From Paracentrotus lividus (taxonomy: Eukaryota > Echinodermata > Echinoidea > Camarodonta > Echinidae): DNA of 64,000 bases. The stretch lies in contig CALNVZ010000218.1 in NCBI GenBank assembly GCA_940671915.1, forward strand, positions 222,414 to 286,413, read 5' to 3'. Position 1 is the stretch's first letter, and the number at the start of each line of letters is the position of its first letter. Positions 1 to 12,353 of this stretch are shown piece after piece. The notes beneath the pieces are model-generated. The model saw only the letters and a list, made by a program, of their open reading frames with translations, was not told the DNA's origin and made no database searches. Position numbers and translations under genes: made by a program.

Positions 1-580
1 AAATTTTGAGTTTTTTATTAGTTTGTCGATTTACTCGGATCTTTGATCTGCGACTTCTCTCTCATTTCGACAAGACGTATCACATATACCGTGCTGCCCA
101 TACAGGTATAATGATTGAATAATTCATGTACCCATCCACGTATGAAGAGCTTGCAAGCAAAAGAGACTAACTCCACTTTTTATTTAAAAAATTGAGTTAT
201 TGATTTCCATGCCATTTTTCAGGTACATACCTGTCTTTGAACAAAAGTATTATTGTGAATGTTGATTGCAACTGGAAGAAAATTAATCTTTTAACTTCAC
301 TTTTCCATAGACGCCTGTACATAATCTGGCACACAAATGCCATTTTCTCTGAAGTTACAAAAGTGGATTTAGTTCCTCTTGCTCACAAGCTCCTTGTATA
401 CGGTTTAAGTAACGTCGTATTATGCTTTCAATCTATCAGCCTTTTTAAGGAATCGAGGGGCGGGTCTAAGATTCTAAGATGAGGGACGCACGGTGAACTG
501 TTCTCTCAATACACCATATATGCTGGTGCAGATCCGATAATCTAGAGAGAAATTTCGACAGATGTGTAGTAATTAACTTA
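1..580. other. No gene recognised
   Basis: AT-rich sequence without a long open frame, splice-flanked coding stretch or inverted repeat that I could see. The one 81-codon open stretch near 237-482 does not begin with ATG and resembles no family I know. Confidence 0.4.
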
Positions 581-589
581 ATTTGGATG

Positions 590-890
590 ACCCTGCGCCT
601 TTGAATGTTTTCAACAGAAATATGGCGCCATATAAATGCTGTGGATCATCATTATCATCAATAAGTGCCTAAAATCGGGTATTTTTGACCTTTTAAAGGG
701 GGCTTCCGGGCCCTCCAACCTGACTTTTTTTAATGGACGAGAGAACGACTTAATTACCTCTCCTATAGCTGTTATATGAAAATGATGACCTTCCAGATGC
801 CCAAACAAAAAATTGGGTGTACAAAAAACTGAAATTCAAATTTTGCTCCCCGTTATGAAATCCTGGATCAGCCACTGAACTGTACGTGTA
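590..890 (-). repeat. Dispersed repeat, related to 8155-8400
   Basis: Read on the minus strand this begins with AGTGGCTGATCCAGGA and continues into GCAAAATTTGAATTTC, then a TTTTGTACACC stretch and a GGGCATCTGG block. The plus strand at 8155-8260 carries the same order of blocks (GTGCGGATCATGGGACC, GCAAAATTTGAATTTC, TTTTGTATACC, GGCATTCGGCC). The AGTGGCGGATCCA head also occurs at 42511 and, reversed, near 59932, so this is a multi-copy family. No coding capacity is seen. Class unknown. Confidence 0.5.
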
Positions 891-2917
891 CAGTATAGGC
901 ACACACCTTGCATATCACCGCATAAATCCGCCATTGGGAATCTGATTCGAGTTCTGATTTTACTTTCTGTACTTTTGTATCACTTCCTTTAGTTTGAAGC
1001 TTCACCTCACATGCCATAGACATGTTTTAAACATTTCTCTTCGCGAATGTGCATGGCATACGATCGGATTATATTGCAATCTTCTTTATGTTGAACCTAA
1101 TATTATACAAGTGGTAAAAAATACATGTACAGAATACTGAAACATGAGATACCCTTTAGGAGAATTTCAGAAGCATAAAATCTAGGAAGCAGACTTCTGT
1201 TTGACAATGGATATGACATGATATTGTACATAACAATCTTCTCTTACCTATAAAGGGAAACTTATACTTCTTTATTTCAATTGGAAGAAATGCTCTGCCA
1301 ACGGAAGTTCAGATTATAATATTCGAGGACTTTGAGAAGTTCAAATGTAGAAAGTAGACTCCAGATCGTATAATGAATAAATAAATGGACATAATTATTA
1401 TTTAATACAAGAAGGCTTGATCATTATCATTTTCTTTATATCCGGTTTAGAACAGCAGATAGTATTTTCCAACTTCGATGTCAACCCAAACATACATTTA
1501 AACAATTTTTAAACTTATCAATACTAAAAAAAAAAAAGTATATTGAACAATGCTTCTGCCTCTTTTCCTTTTCTTTTTTCTTTAACTTTTCAATATTATT
1601 TGGATATTTTCCTTCCCTGAGGTTATCAGTTTTCTTTATTTGAGTAGGCATATTCATGCATCTTTGTCTTTTAACTATTATTTATAGTTTAACTCACTAT
1701 ACAAAATGTTCACCTTATCAATTGAAAAGAAAAAAGTTCCAACTGAGTTGTCCATTCAATATAAATCATTAACATTAATTTTGCTACGTTCTCTCTTGAA
1801 AACAAAAGGGGAATTGAATTGTGAGAAAATTTGATTATTAATATATCTGTAGCTGAATACGGACAAACATACCTTGGAGAAAGGTATAACACTGCACTCT
1901 ATATGGATCAAAAGGAGCCTGTATATACCTATACTTTTCACTTTTTGGGAAGCATGCCATGATAATTTTGAATGATTTTGTCAGTGTTTTGTTTTAACAC
2001 AATATTGCATAAACTTATTGCAAGATATTTTATAAATCACCCACAAAGTTACAAAACTGTTATCTGCGCCCCATGTATCTTCAAATGCTCTCCTCCTTTC
2101 CAAATCTGCGGCCACTTTGAAATTCAAAATGGCGGCCTAAGACGTGGTCGAAAAAATTGGTATCAAAGTTTTTTGGATTCAGCACCCCCAAATTGACAAA
2201 GTTAGCTCATAAAATCGCTTTTGGCACGAATGCCACGGACTTCAATTATTGGACATAACAGCCTCTACTTATCTGGGATTTCGTTCCACTCATAGCTCAA
2301 TGAACCCGCTCGATGCAGCGTGGAATTGAACCAGGTATACACTGGTATTTATATTCATGACTGGTAGATTGTGGCATGATAACACATCGATATAAACATA
2401 AATAGACGCTGGAAACATAATAAACATAATGGCCGGTATTTTGAATTGTGACTACTAAATTTAGTCACCTTTCAAGAATACCGGCCAATGTGTATAGTTC
2501 AAGTTTCTTTCAGGATTCCAAAGACAAATATGAAATGTTTTATGACAAATCCGTTTGAACTTACAAAGTTTATACCTGATCATTAAATAACATTTCATAT
2601 AATATTCTGTAATACAACAGGAAATAATAATACTAATGTTTCCATGGTGTTGGCACCCTCTCCCACCTCTGGATTTTGCGCCAAAGATGTTTTGTACAAA
2701 TAGGCCTACATTGTATTTTCTTAATGATACTAGAAGTTTGGAACCCCTTTCTGATCGCATTGCGATTGGAATTTAAAAATGATATTTGTTTCGGATAAAA
2801 ACCTGACTCGATTTACCGTGATGATTTACCAGCGATGCGACACATGGGCCCTATACAGCCAAATTTATTTTTGTGTTTAAAACTTCTTTCCAAAAAAATA
2901 TCATTGAGATCGTGTAT
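891..2917. other. Unassigned AT-rich sequence
   Basis: No gene or clear element. The open stretches here are short, lack splice context and overlap in several frames, as expected by chance in AT-rich DNA. Confidence 0.35.
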
Positions 2918-3901
2918 CATATCAATTCTACTCTATGTAAAATTTAAAGTTAACGTATACCAATGTGCGGCATTAAATCGTAATTAAACAAGGCGCGTCC
3001 ATTATCTAAGAGGCCAGACGCAACGAAGTGACGTTGGAAATACGGCTGAGAAGCGTAGAAATCTATACAGCTGGCTGCAATAATAAATTAGCTCACAAAA
3101 ACTCGCTTAAGAAGACTTCCCTGCAGCTGGAATGGTATTGTCCGTTCGGTTCAGCAATCTACTCGTACGTGGAGATAAGAAGAAATTGATGATCTTTTAT
3201 CATGTTGTTAGTTAATAGATTCTCCAGACCACATGGAGGAAATACACATTTGCAATGAATTTGTGGCAAGCTATAATAACATTATTGTGATGAAGTTGTA
3301 ATCAGAATCTTTATTTCACATAGATTGATGTTCCAAACGATAATTGATATAAGTAGTGATCTTGTCACCTCTCTGGCGAAGACGCCGTCCACATGCGATA
3401 TGCATGTGATATGCGATAATCGACCCATCGAGTAAAGATTCTATTGTGATAATGTTCAAAGTGACAGGACTTTTTCTTAACCAATCGAAATGAATTACCA
3501 TCTTTGGAAAGCTGAGAATTCAAGCTTTTAAGAACTGCTTGATCATTTAAGCTGTAATATAATTATGCGTTATCCAGGAAGATGATTATGTGGCGTATGA
3601 GCTATTTTGAGAGCAAAATTGGCCATATTGTACAGGAATTTGATCTGACTAGGATTTCGAATTGACACAATGACAGGACTTTTTTTCCCCTTTGCAATAA
3701 GTTATTCCTATTTATGAAAAAATCAGACTCTTAGCGTATTTATTCAAGTTGATCATTTCTTTGAAAAGGTAGTTGCTCGCCATAATCAAGAAAACAAAGT
3801 GAAAAAACTGTGCAAAATACAAAAAGTCTATGGCGCGCGTTCGCCTTTGCGTAGAGTGATAGCGCCCTCTTCCTCTTAAGTTTACAACTAGAATTGATAT
3901 G
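2918..3901. mobile_element. Non-autonomous TIR element, family Z copy 1
   Basis: The 984-bp segment starts with CATATCAATTCTA and ends with its reverse complement TAGAATTGATATG. A second copy with the same ends and the same internal order lies at 53949-54884 (936 bp), which fixes the boundaries independently. Shared internal blocks include GGCATTAAATCGTAATTAAAC near the left end and TAGCGCCCTCT near the right end. There is no transposase-like reading frame, so it would depend on another element for movement. No convincing target-site duplication was found at either copy. Confidence 0.75.
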
Positions 3902-5560
3902 GAATTGATATATAGCACTAGAGTCAATGTCAGTTTTAAATCAATTTCCAACTTTTAGTTTCAATTTTAATTTCAATTCGATTTCAATTTATTTTTCATT
4001 TCCACAGAATAATAACTCAGATGTAAATACAAGACTCCCCTGCAATTGACAAACAGGGGACCCAGAAGGTAAATTTGATCCAAAATGGTTTTTTTTTCTT
4101 TTCTTTTGTGTGTTTCTGTTGTTGTTTTTTTCATAAATTCTCTTTCTTGATCAAGGCGAGCCCAACACCAGTTGCGAATTGAAAATGTTTATTTGAATCG
4201 AATTGAATTCTTCTATTCTACAAAATCGGTTAATTATTTCCACGCGTCATGGTCGTGACTTTTTCAACTTATCAAGAAAGTCCAAATAAATCAAACGCGA
4301 CGTGCATGATAATGATCCTTCGAGGAATTACACACTAAAAGAATAAAGGCAAACTGACCCCTATTCTGGTCGTTGGGGCATTTCACCATCCAGGTCATTT
4401 TTGACTCGATACCAGATTATCGATTGCGATAGTTGACTAATATAATATATGAACCAAGCATAGTGTTATTTCTACGCTTATTCGTAGTATCTATAATTAT
4501 CTCTCTCTCTCTCTCTCTTTTTTTTTTTTTTTTGTCCACTTAAAATGTCCGCTAAAATTGATATAGCATAATTACATTCGATTACTGTGAAACATAAATA
4601 CGTAATAGCTCTATATGAGAGTCATACTCATTCTGGCTCCTTGTGAGAACTAGATCGAGTATTATAGACCTGCCTCGAAATCTGTGCGTATTCATTTATT
4701 TCAGTTCATGTACTGTCGCAAATTAAAAATGTAAAATTAAGAATAAAATTCGTCCTTACTTCGCAATGCGACTGCCCAATATTTTCTTGACATTTGGTCC
4801 AGGGTGCATACGCACATGAGTTTAACATGTAAAATCATATTGGAAGGGGTTGTATTTTTAAGTCATGTAAGTGTGCAGGTTAATTTTAAGAAGGTACCTG
4901 GGATTCTACAGTACCGCTTTGAACGTGACAAAGAAAACATCAATGCAATGAAGAGGACAGGAGATATTCTGGTCTCTAACCTTTCCGTCATCTGCTGATC
5001 TGTCTTCCATCTTAACATACATCTCTCTCCTTATCTCTCCCTTTCTCTTCCTCTCTCTCTCTCTCTCTCTCTCTCTCCCTTCTTTACTTTACCTTGTTTG
5101 GTATTGTTTGTCATTTGACGTCTTTCTCATTATTAATTCTGTCTACCCCCTCCGCCATCCCGTTCTCCTCCTTCCCCCCCCCGCTCTCTCTCTCTCTCTC
5201 TATCTTTCTCTCTACCCTATCTCTCTACCCATCTCCTGTCCTACTGAACGTTAACCTCCTCTGTTGATCCCTAATCACCCCCTCATGACGTTCCTTCCCA
5301 AACCAAGCAAACCTCCCCATCTCTATTTCATCACTCTAAACCCTTCTTCTCACTCCATCGTGTGTCAAAGTCACCTCTCGTCTGCAGCATCAAGGGCTCA
5401 AATATCAACTATTACTGATATAGGAAAAATAGCATTTATTGCGAAATCGGATCATGCTAGACTTTATTGTACTTCATTTTAAGCACTTCTATTGTGTATC
5501 GGAACTGTATTTGTTTTGCATTGGATGATGTACGAACTCATTGTTATTTGTCTATGTATA
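3902..5560. other. No gene; microsatellites
   Basis: Unassigned sequence with a (CT)n-T tract at about 4499-4530 and two (CT)n-rich blocks at about 5040-5090 and 5185-5235. No coding region recognised. Confidence 0.4.
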
Positions 5561-5827
5561 TTGCAATCATCTTTATTAAACTGGTATTTGAATGGTCACG
5601 TAACACTGTCCACTTGTTTCATGATTAAACTTTTTTCTTTTAAAGGGGTGCTGTAAAACACATTTTAAAAAATCTTTAGTTGGAATTTGTTGAGAAATAG
5701 ACAGTAAACTTACATTATTTTGGAATTTATCCAGCGATTTATCATGGAGTTTCAAGGAATTCTTGCATGTCTCACTGTGAATCAATCAGAATCCTTGTTT
5801 CAAATTTGCAATCGATCCTAAATATTA

Positions 5828-6160
5828 ATGATGAATTTTGAGCTACTGATCAAGGCACAGAGGGTAATGTGGGTTAAACGTCTTTTGGAAGATAAGGATA
5901 TGAAATGGAAACAATACTTCCAATATGCGACGAATAACCTGGGAGGAAAATTTATTTTCTCCTGCGATTATATTTTGGGACTCTTGAAGGTCATTTTGGC
6001 TCAATTCTATATTAATTTATTGGAAGTGTGGACTAATACAAAGGATTTTCAAATCAAATATGACCCTTACAAAGGAAATGAAGTGATATTCAATAATAAA
6101 TTTATAAGAGTAAATGGAAAGTATATTTCCATCAGATCTTGTTTAAAAAAACATATATAA
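5828..6160 (+). pseudogene. LINE reverse transcriptase C-terminal fragment
   Basis: 110 codons open from ATG to TAA. IKAQRVMWVKRLLEDKDMKW and the following Q-Y-F resemble the conserved segment after the thumb in L1/Tx1-like ORF2 proteins, where a tryptophan-rich repeat follows the RT domain. The YADD/FADD catalytic box, endonuclease domain and any functional start are missing. The frame is closed by TAA at 6158-6160, and coding similarity appears to resume in a different frame further on. Probably non-functional. Confidence 0.6.
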
Positions 6161-6543
6161 ACTAAACACCATTATGATAACAAATGGAATCTTGAAACCC
6201 ATTACATATTTCCAACAGCTGGGATTAGAAGAATATGATATCAAAGTGATAAAAGCAATTTATGAACAATACCAATAAACTGGAAAAGAATATAGGAGAA
6301 ATGAAGATAATACTCAGAGACTGAGGGTATAGCCTTTGTTCTGGGTAAAAATATTGTTGCGATAATGATATTGTTTCAAAAGAATCTATGCTTCTTTGAT
6401 TAAAAAACACTCGGTAACACCGGAAATTTTTTGATAAGAAGAAAGAAAAATTAATTTCACTTATAAAGACACGGAAAATATTTTCAGAAGACCAAAAATG
6501 TACACTAAATAGTAGACTAAGAGAGTTTCAATTAAGCTGATAC

Positions 6544-6780
6544 ATGGAATCATATACAAATCACATTTATTCCGTTTGGTTTTTGTTCAAAATGCCTTAT
6601 GTGCTATTTAAAAAGGAAGAAAACACCGCAACATATTTTCGAATGCCAAAACGCAGATTATATTTGAAATACAGTAATGATATTTTAACCTTATTCCCTA
6701 TAATAATCAAAATGCAAGACAATCCTTTTTGGTATATATTTAGAAGATCAAGTAAGGAAAAATTAGTAAATCATTTTTAA
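6544..6780 (+). pseudogene. LINE ORF2 extreme C-terminal fragment
   Basis: A 78-codon open stretch 380 bases downstream of the previous fragment, ending at TAA before the 3' untranslated part of the same LINE. KKEENTATYFRMPKRRLYLKY aligns in style with the E-T-x-x-H-x-F-x-x-C zinc-knuckle-like end of L1/Tx1 ORF2 proteins, but the expected histidine and cysteines are lost. Decayed and without its own function. Confidence 0.45.
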
Positions 6781-7653
6781 TCTGGTAAGTATCTTATTTT
6801 GGAGGAAGAAACGAGGTCACCTATTACCGTCAATGAAATAAAAAGTAAGTTCAAAGAAGAAGAAATGGGAGGAAAAACATTTGGCTCTCGAGAGAAACAC
6901 AATTTCTCTTCACCTAAGAAATGGAACACTAAAAATCTAAACATCTTCATGAAGAGAGCGAGGGGCGATTGCCAAGTATCATCCTGTTTGTTTTTGTCTT
7001 TTGTTTTGTGTAAACGAATCCGTATCCCCTGACAGACAAGTGGATTCCTGAGGGGGAGGGGGAGGGGAGGAGGGTGGGTTATTTTGAAATGGGTGTTTTT
7101 TCCTTAAGATCTCTGACGGTTTTTTTTTTCTTTCTTTCTTTCTTTTGAGAGAGAGAGAGTTTCAGAGTTCTTAAAGAAATGAAAAGAATGGAGGACTCTT
7201 TTTTTTTAAGTCCCTCTTTCTTTTACGTATAATAATCTTCCATATTCACAATCAATATTTGTGTGATTCAAAAGAGTAAAATTTTTTTGTACATTACTGT
7301 ATTGTAGAATGGATATATAGTGATATAATTGATATATGATTTGTGTATGAACAATTACTTTGTAGTATAGTACATTGTACGTTATTGATTGTATGTTGTA
7401 TTATTGGAAGAAAAATAAAAACATACTTTTAAAAAAAAAAAAAAATGTTACCGGGCTCTGGAACAGAAATCAATAAAGGATACTTTAGTACTCAATAGAA
7501 GTATCAAGTCTGCCTCTATTATCCGTTATCACGTCATGAATGTAATATTGATGTCTGACATGATGGTTTGTATCGATGTTGTCATGGGATGAGATTCAAT
7601 AGGGAGTTTTCGAATGGTGTAGACGTGTCGCCTAAAGGAGGTAGAGAGGTAAG

Positions 7654-8010
7654 GGTGGTATCTCACTTCGCGAAGACGTCTCCGCAACGGATTCGTCTCC
7701 GCGACGGATAAAAGTATTAGAGACGTCTCCGAGACGTCTCCGCGACGTCTCCGCGATAATTTTAAAAAAACTCAGACAAAGGAATTTCAAAGAACGGTCT
7801 CAAAGTAGTTTCGGCGTCTCATTAAACGTCCCGGAGACGTCTCGGAAACGTCTCCGCGACAAGATTTAAAAATTTGTCGCCGAGACGTCTCCGAGACGTT
7901 TCATGAGTCGCGGAAACAACTTTGAGACGGTTCTTTGAAATTGCTTTGTCACAGTTTTTTTTTTTTTTTTTTAATGTCGCGAAGACGTCTCCGCGAAGTG
8001 AGATACCACC
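7654..8010. mobile_element. Foldback MITE with GAGACGTCTC repeats, copy 1
   Basis: 357 bp, starting with GGTGGTATCTCACTTCGCG and ending with the reverse complement CGCGAAGTGAGATACCACC. The interior is mostly short repeats such as GAGACGTCTCCG, itself containing the 10-bp palindrome GAGACGTCTC, in both orientations around an AT-rich centre with a poly-T run. A related element with the same end sequence lies at 41938-42225. No coding capacity. Target-site duplication not clear. Confidence 0.75.
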
Positions 8011-8154
8011 TTAAAGAATGAAAGTATTTATCAAACAATAATGGTGGCTTCTTCATGCGTGACGCTCAAAGATCTTGAGAACTTTAAATACTTCATCTCA
8101 GCCGCTAAATCAACTGCAACAAAATTGTCGAGAAGAGATTTGTGTGTCGTCATA

Positions 8155-8400
8155 TCTGGTGCGGATCATGGGACCGGGGGCAAAATTTGAATTTCGGACT
8201 TTTGTATACCTAAATTTCTTGTACCTGGCATTCGGCCATCCAAAGATAACTTCTCAAAACATCCATAGGGGGGTAGGGATAAATCATTCACTCGGGGCAG
8301 TTATTTTCTTCTTTTTATTTTTATTTTTTTACTGGGGAGCGCAAGGGCCAAAACACTGATTTTAGGTACCTTTGCAACTGAGGAAGGGGGCGGGCCCGTC
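8155..8400 (+). repeat. Dispersed repeat, related to 590-890
   Basis: Carries the GCAAAATTTGAATTTC block and flanking order described for the reverse-oriented copy at 590-890. A T-rich run at about 8307-8330 may mark an internal slip. No coding meaning. Confidence 0.45.
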
Positions 8401-8706
8401 AGCTGTCTTGTTATCTCATCACACTATGGGTGTCCTGACATGAAGGTTTGTATCGATGTGTCATGGGTTGAGATTCAATGCTGTGATTAGGGGTGTACTG
8501 ATAGGGTTCACTCTGATTTCATTGACCTCATTCCATTCAACACGTCATAAGCAGGAAGAAGATGTCACACTGTCTTGGCGCGGGAAAGAGGACAAGAAAA
8601 TGAATTGTCGTATCACTCCCGAGATCTCGAGATTGAGATGGCATGATCTAAGTTTGGGTCTCTCTAGCTTCAGTTGAACAACAGTACTCTTGACGTCATA
8701 TTCATG

Positions 8707-8905
8707 ATGGAGAGAGAGAGAGAGAGAGGGGGGAGAGAGAGAGGAGAGAGAGAGAGAGAAAGGGGATGAGATAAAAAGGTAGATGCAGAAGTGGGGAAAG
8801 ACAGATGAATGAGGACAGAATAATGATTCGTGATAAGATAAAGATAGAGAGAGAGAGAGAGAGACAGAAAGAGAGAGAGAGAGAGAAGGGGGGGGTAAAG
8901 AGAGA
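8707..8905. repeat. (GA)n microsatellite cluster
   Basis: Interrupted GA/GGA repeat with several pure AGAGAG runs. The long low-complexity open frames on the minus strand here are products of the repeat and are not genes. Confidence 0.9.
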
Positions 8906-9414
8906 GACAGAATAAAAGTAGACAGGGGCAATTATAGATTTGGATGGAAAGATAAAGATAATGATGCTTTTCATAATGAACAATTTGATTTGAATTTTCA
9001 TAAATTTGAAACTCTCCGAGATCTTCAAAAAGGCAACAACAGTAAAGTTGTTCGTCAATTTTTTATTTATTTTTTTCTTTTTTGAGGTGGCAATTGTCCA
9101 CAATAATATTATGAGCAACAAGTTTTAGATTTCACCAAGCCAATCACCTTGAAGCCGGGCCAATTGCACGAAATGGCGTTACATGTGAAATGTATGATGA
9201 ATAAGCGCTGCGTACGATGATCATGGTGATATCTTAATGAGATATGAAACCACCTTATAGCAAGTATTACACTCTAAAAACTGAAGTGCTGTTTTTAGCA
9301 CTTCAGAGGCTGAAATAAGCACTTTTTAAGAGCTTGTATAGTGACTGCACTCAAAGTGCTGTTTTAGCACGTTCACGTGAAGTGAAATTTCAGCAAAAAT
9401 CGGCAAAAATGCCG

Positions 9415-9488
9415 TGACTTCGTTAGGATTCGAACCTGGGTCCCCTGGATGAGAAGCGTTTACGAGTACGTTAGACCAATTCACATCT
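9415..9488 (-). other. tRNA-like segment (left arm)
   Basis: On the minus strand a box A-like TGGTCTAACG is followed after about 40 bases by box B GGTTCGAATCC, and a short CGTGA/TCACG pairing could form the acceptor stem. The anticodon arm is not convincing. This is a tRNA-derived piece of the surrounding TIR element, not a confident tRNA gene. Confidence 0.5.
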
Positions 9489-9583
9489 CACGATTGATAG
9501 CAGATCATATTGTTTCATGATGAACTTTCTTCAAAGTTGCCATAATTATCTACTATGCTTTCATAATTCAATCAAGTTAGGGA

Positions 9584-9662
9584 GGTCTCCTTTGGTATAT
9601 TGGTAACGTCAGCGGTACTCTTCCATGTCTAGGTGAACCCGGTTCGAATCCCATACCGACCA
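9584..9662 (+). other. tRNA-like segment (right arm)
   Basis: The plus strand has TTGGTATATTGGTAACG in the D-arm position and GGTTCGAATCCC as box B. GGTC at the start could pair with GACC at the end. The remaining stems are imperfect. As with the left-arm segment it belongs to the TIR element and is probably a pol III promoter relic. Confidence 0.5.
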
Positions 9663-9801
9663 TGAACATTTTTTGTTGTTGATAAATTAGCACTTGGCCT
9701 TTGGGTAAGTGCTAAAACAGCACTTCAGGTACTGATTTAGCACTTCAAGTGCAGTCACTATAAGAGCACCCATAAATTAGCACTTCAGTTTTTAGAGTGT
9801 A

Positions 9802-10520
9802 GTTAAGAGCCAAAAATTGTATTGTAAAGGTAATGGTCTTGTACCTTACCCACATGCACCCCTCCCCTCAGCAAACACCCATGCGCAAAACTATGAATCC
9901 ACCAATATGTTAGATTTTGCTATCAATTATTGCGCGATTGTATGAAATATGTAATATAAGATTTTAAATGTTACGTTGTCTCCTTAAACATGTTAAAGGG
10001 CCTTGTTGATAAAAGCTTTTATGTCATGATTTTATCAAATGATTTCCAAATTTTCTAGCATTGATATAAGGACATTATTATAACTGTTACTGTTATGCCC
10101 TTCAAAAAAAATGAAGAAAAAAAATACGAATTATATAAATGAAACTCGGAAAGGAAAGTACTGTAAGTAGAACCTTAAATTGCTTAGTTAGTTTATAAGG
10201 TATATGCGGAAATAATTAATGAACAAAGGCAGGCCGATGAATCTTGCTAGAGGCTGGTTCTTTAATTAAGTAATTGTGATAACTTTTGCAGCTGTATGAG
10301 GATAAATGGATGACCAGTAGACATGGTTGGGGGAAGATGATGACGAATCAATCTGTCGATGGATGGTCAGCGACTTCTGCAGTCACCCAGGAGATGCGAA
10401 AAACTTACCGCGTCCGATATATCGGAGTCATGGTGAAGGTTTTGCCCTTGCTTTAAGTTCAACATTAGAAATAAATTAGAGTACACGAACCTCTATCTAT
10501 TGGTGTTTGGTCAGCGACTT
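9802..10520. other. No gene recognised
   Basis: Unassigned sequence. The phrase GGTCAGCGACTTCT occurs twice (about 10366 and 10511), followed by similar words, suggesting a small local duplication. Confidence 0.35.
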
Positions 10521-10897
10521 CTCCAGTCAACCAAGTGATGTAGAAAAAAAAAAAAAAAAAACGGTTTTGCTTCTCAATGTATAGTATTATCAATTGGTGA
10601 AGATATCTAATTTGTCTTTGTTATCAATGCATAAATCTATTAGGGTGGGGATGGGGGCCCTTGTGGTTACAACACTACTTTTTTAACGTGCATGAAAACG
10701 CAAAAATGACCATCTACCTGTGATTTTTCCGAATTACAAAGAACTCAAGGGTTAGAACAATAGTAGGCCCTATATAAAGTGAAGAGTACTTAAAAAGGCT
10801 TTCGACTTGGACGTTTATTTGAATTCTGCGAGTTCGACATGTTACCAATTCATCCAGGCATATTATAATTTGATGTACCGTGCATGGAGGCGTGTCG

Positions 10898-10916
10898 GGG
10901 GGGGGGGGGGGGGGGG
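10898..10916. repeat. Poly-G run
   Basis: About 19 G following GTGTC. In the second copy (about 19305-19325) the same place reads as a mixed G-rich string rather than a pure run. Confidence 0.85.
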
Positions 10917-11106
10917 TCTCTCCATAAGCACACACACACAACTATATTTCCTGATATATGACAAGTGACATGGAACAGTGAAATTTGAATTAATTTATAT
11001 CAACTCACAGACGGAGCGACTAGAAAAGAATTACCTATCTCTGACATACCATCATAATTCTCCTTGTTGGTAATTATTCATTGACGAGTTTTCCATGATC
11101 CTAACA

Positions 11107-11247
11107 CCTAAAGGCGCAGTCACATTTACCCATGGTACCCCTGTATGGCAAGTCGGGAAAAAAGTCATTGTCTGTTTTTATACGCACCAAAACTTATGAA
11201 AATGATAAGACACACCGCACGGGCAAATGTGACTGGGACATTATAGG
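11107..11247. mobile_element. Small MITE, GTCACA-type TIR
   Basis: Left end CCTAAAGGCGCAGTCACATT and right end AATGTGACTGGGACATTATA are imperfect inverted repeats around about 90 bp. The end resembles the TTAAAGGC...GTCACAC ends of the elements at 38579 and 41064. A degraded copy sits at about 19497-19635. Confidence 0.5.
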
Positions 11248-12353
11248 CAAGTCACATAAGTGAAACCGACGCAAGACAGACAACATCACCGAAAAATATT
11301 ACATTACCATGAATGGTAAGCTAGTGGTCGGTTTGGAATCGGTTTCATTGGTGCGACTCGGATATCACCAAGCGCATAAACGGGGAAAACATCAGCAGGT
11401 ATGCTTCACGAGTGCTGATACTTGAACTTGACTTACATTTCAGGCAATTTTTGTTAACCACCTAAAATTATAATCTCCAAAACATGTGGTGCTGTGATCA
11501 GAAGTGGCAGCTCACTTTACCAAAAATTTTAATTCACCATAGCAACACAAAGCGTGACATTAACATAAAAGGCGATTCCTTGCAGGCCTTAGGCATTTAT
11601 TTGATTTACAGATATTCTCCTCCAAGAGGAGTAAATTTCTTCGGTTCATGTGTTCAAGATGATAAAGCAAGGAGTATTATTGCATACTTGTGTTTGCATA
11701 ATAATATATTTCAGAGATCGGCATATAACATCTCTTGGAATCTCTTGGAATCTCTCGAAAATAGCGATATATTAACAGGATATCAGTCGACCTATATCTA
11801 CTATATTCTCTAAAAGAAGGATTCTGGACATTATGCTGATCATCAGGTACATCAGGAAGTGATAAGTACTTTTAAACAATAATTATCTGTGCATGTCTGT
11901 AAGATCAGAAGGGACTCCGAATATATCTGTAGTCCCATGCATCCAACATTTTGTGATATATCCGCTTCACTTTCTCCGTACTGAAACAGTATTGATTGTA
12001 AACTTTCGTTCATGTGAAGATGTTCTGATCATATTCGTATACTTATTATGGAGGAATGCATCAAACACAAGTGAAATTTGATATATGCTTTTTAACTGAA
12101 TCGATATTAACAATCTTTTGAGAGGAAACTATATCTACATCTGGCTAACTTAATTTGCATCTCGTTTACAGTACTGCGAAGTCTATTCTGAATGTGAAAG
12201 CGATTATTATTCAACTTTACTATCAACTTATCATTATTTTTTGGAGATCTATTGCAGTCTACATATATCTTCATATTAACAAGTCATTGATCTCATAAGT
12301 TGAGACTTGACCATTGGCACCATCGGCGCCATTTTCAATACTACAACGCAAAT

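Larger units (their letters stand above)
5828..7445 (+). mobile_element. 3' remnant of a LINE with poly-A tail
   Basis: The segment reads like the region downstream of the polymerase core of an L1/Tx1-type LINE, followed by an untranslated tail and a run of about 15 A at 7431-7445, with AATAAA about 15 bases before it. The first open stretch (5828-6160) contains IKAQRVMWVKRLLED and a W-K-Q-Y-F block, a pattern typical of the post-RT region of such elements. A second stretch (6544-6780) contains a decayed H-F-x-C-like block (ENTATYFRMPKR). Frames are broken by stops between the two. The endonuclease and the RT catalytic motifs are absent, so this is a 5'-truncated, inactive copy. Clade assignment is inference from motif style. 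Confidence 0.65.
9268..9801. mobile_element. TIR element carrying two tRNA-like segments
   Basis: 534 bp with ends TACACTCTAAAAACTGAAGT and its reverse complement at 9782-9801. Both arms contain repeated AAGTGCTGTTTTAGCACTT-type palindromes and the shared block ATAGTGACTGCACT in inverted orientation. Each arm also holds a tRNA-like sequence with a box B (GGTTCGAATCC), one on each strand and pointing inward. The whole is therefore a long, diverged foldback. TA may be the target duplication, since the sequence can be read as TA-CACTC...GAGTG-TA. Confidence 0.7.

Noticed and set aside
8545-9121. 128- and 139-codon open frames on the minus strand
   Set aside because: They translate a (GA)n microsatellite into S/L/P runs and overlap each other in different frames.
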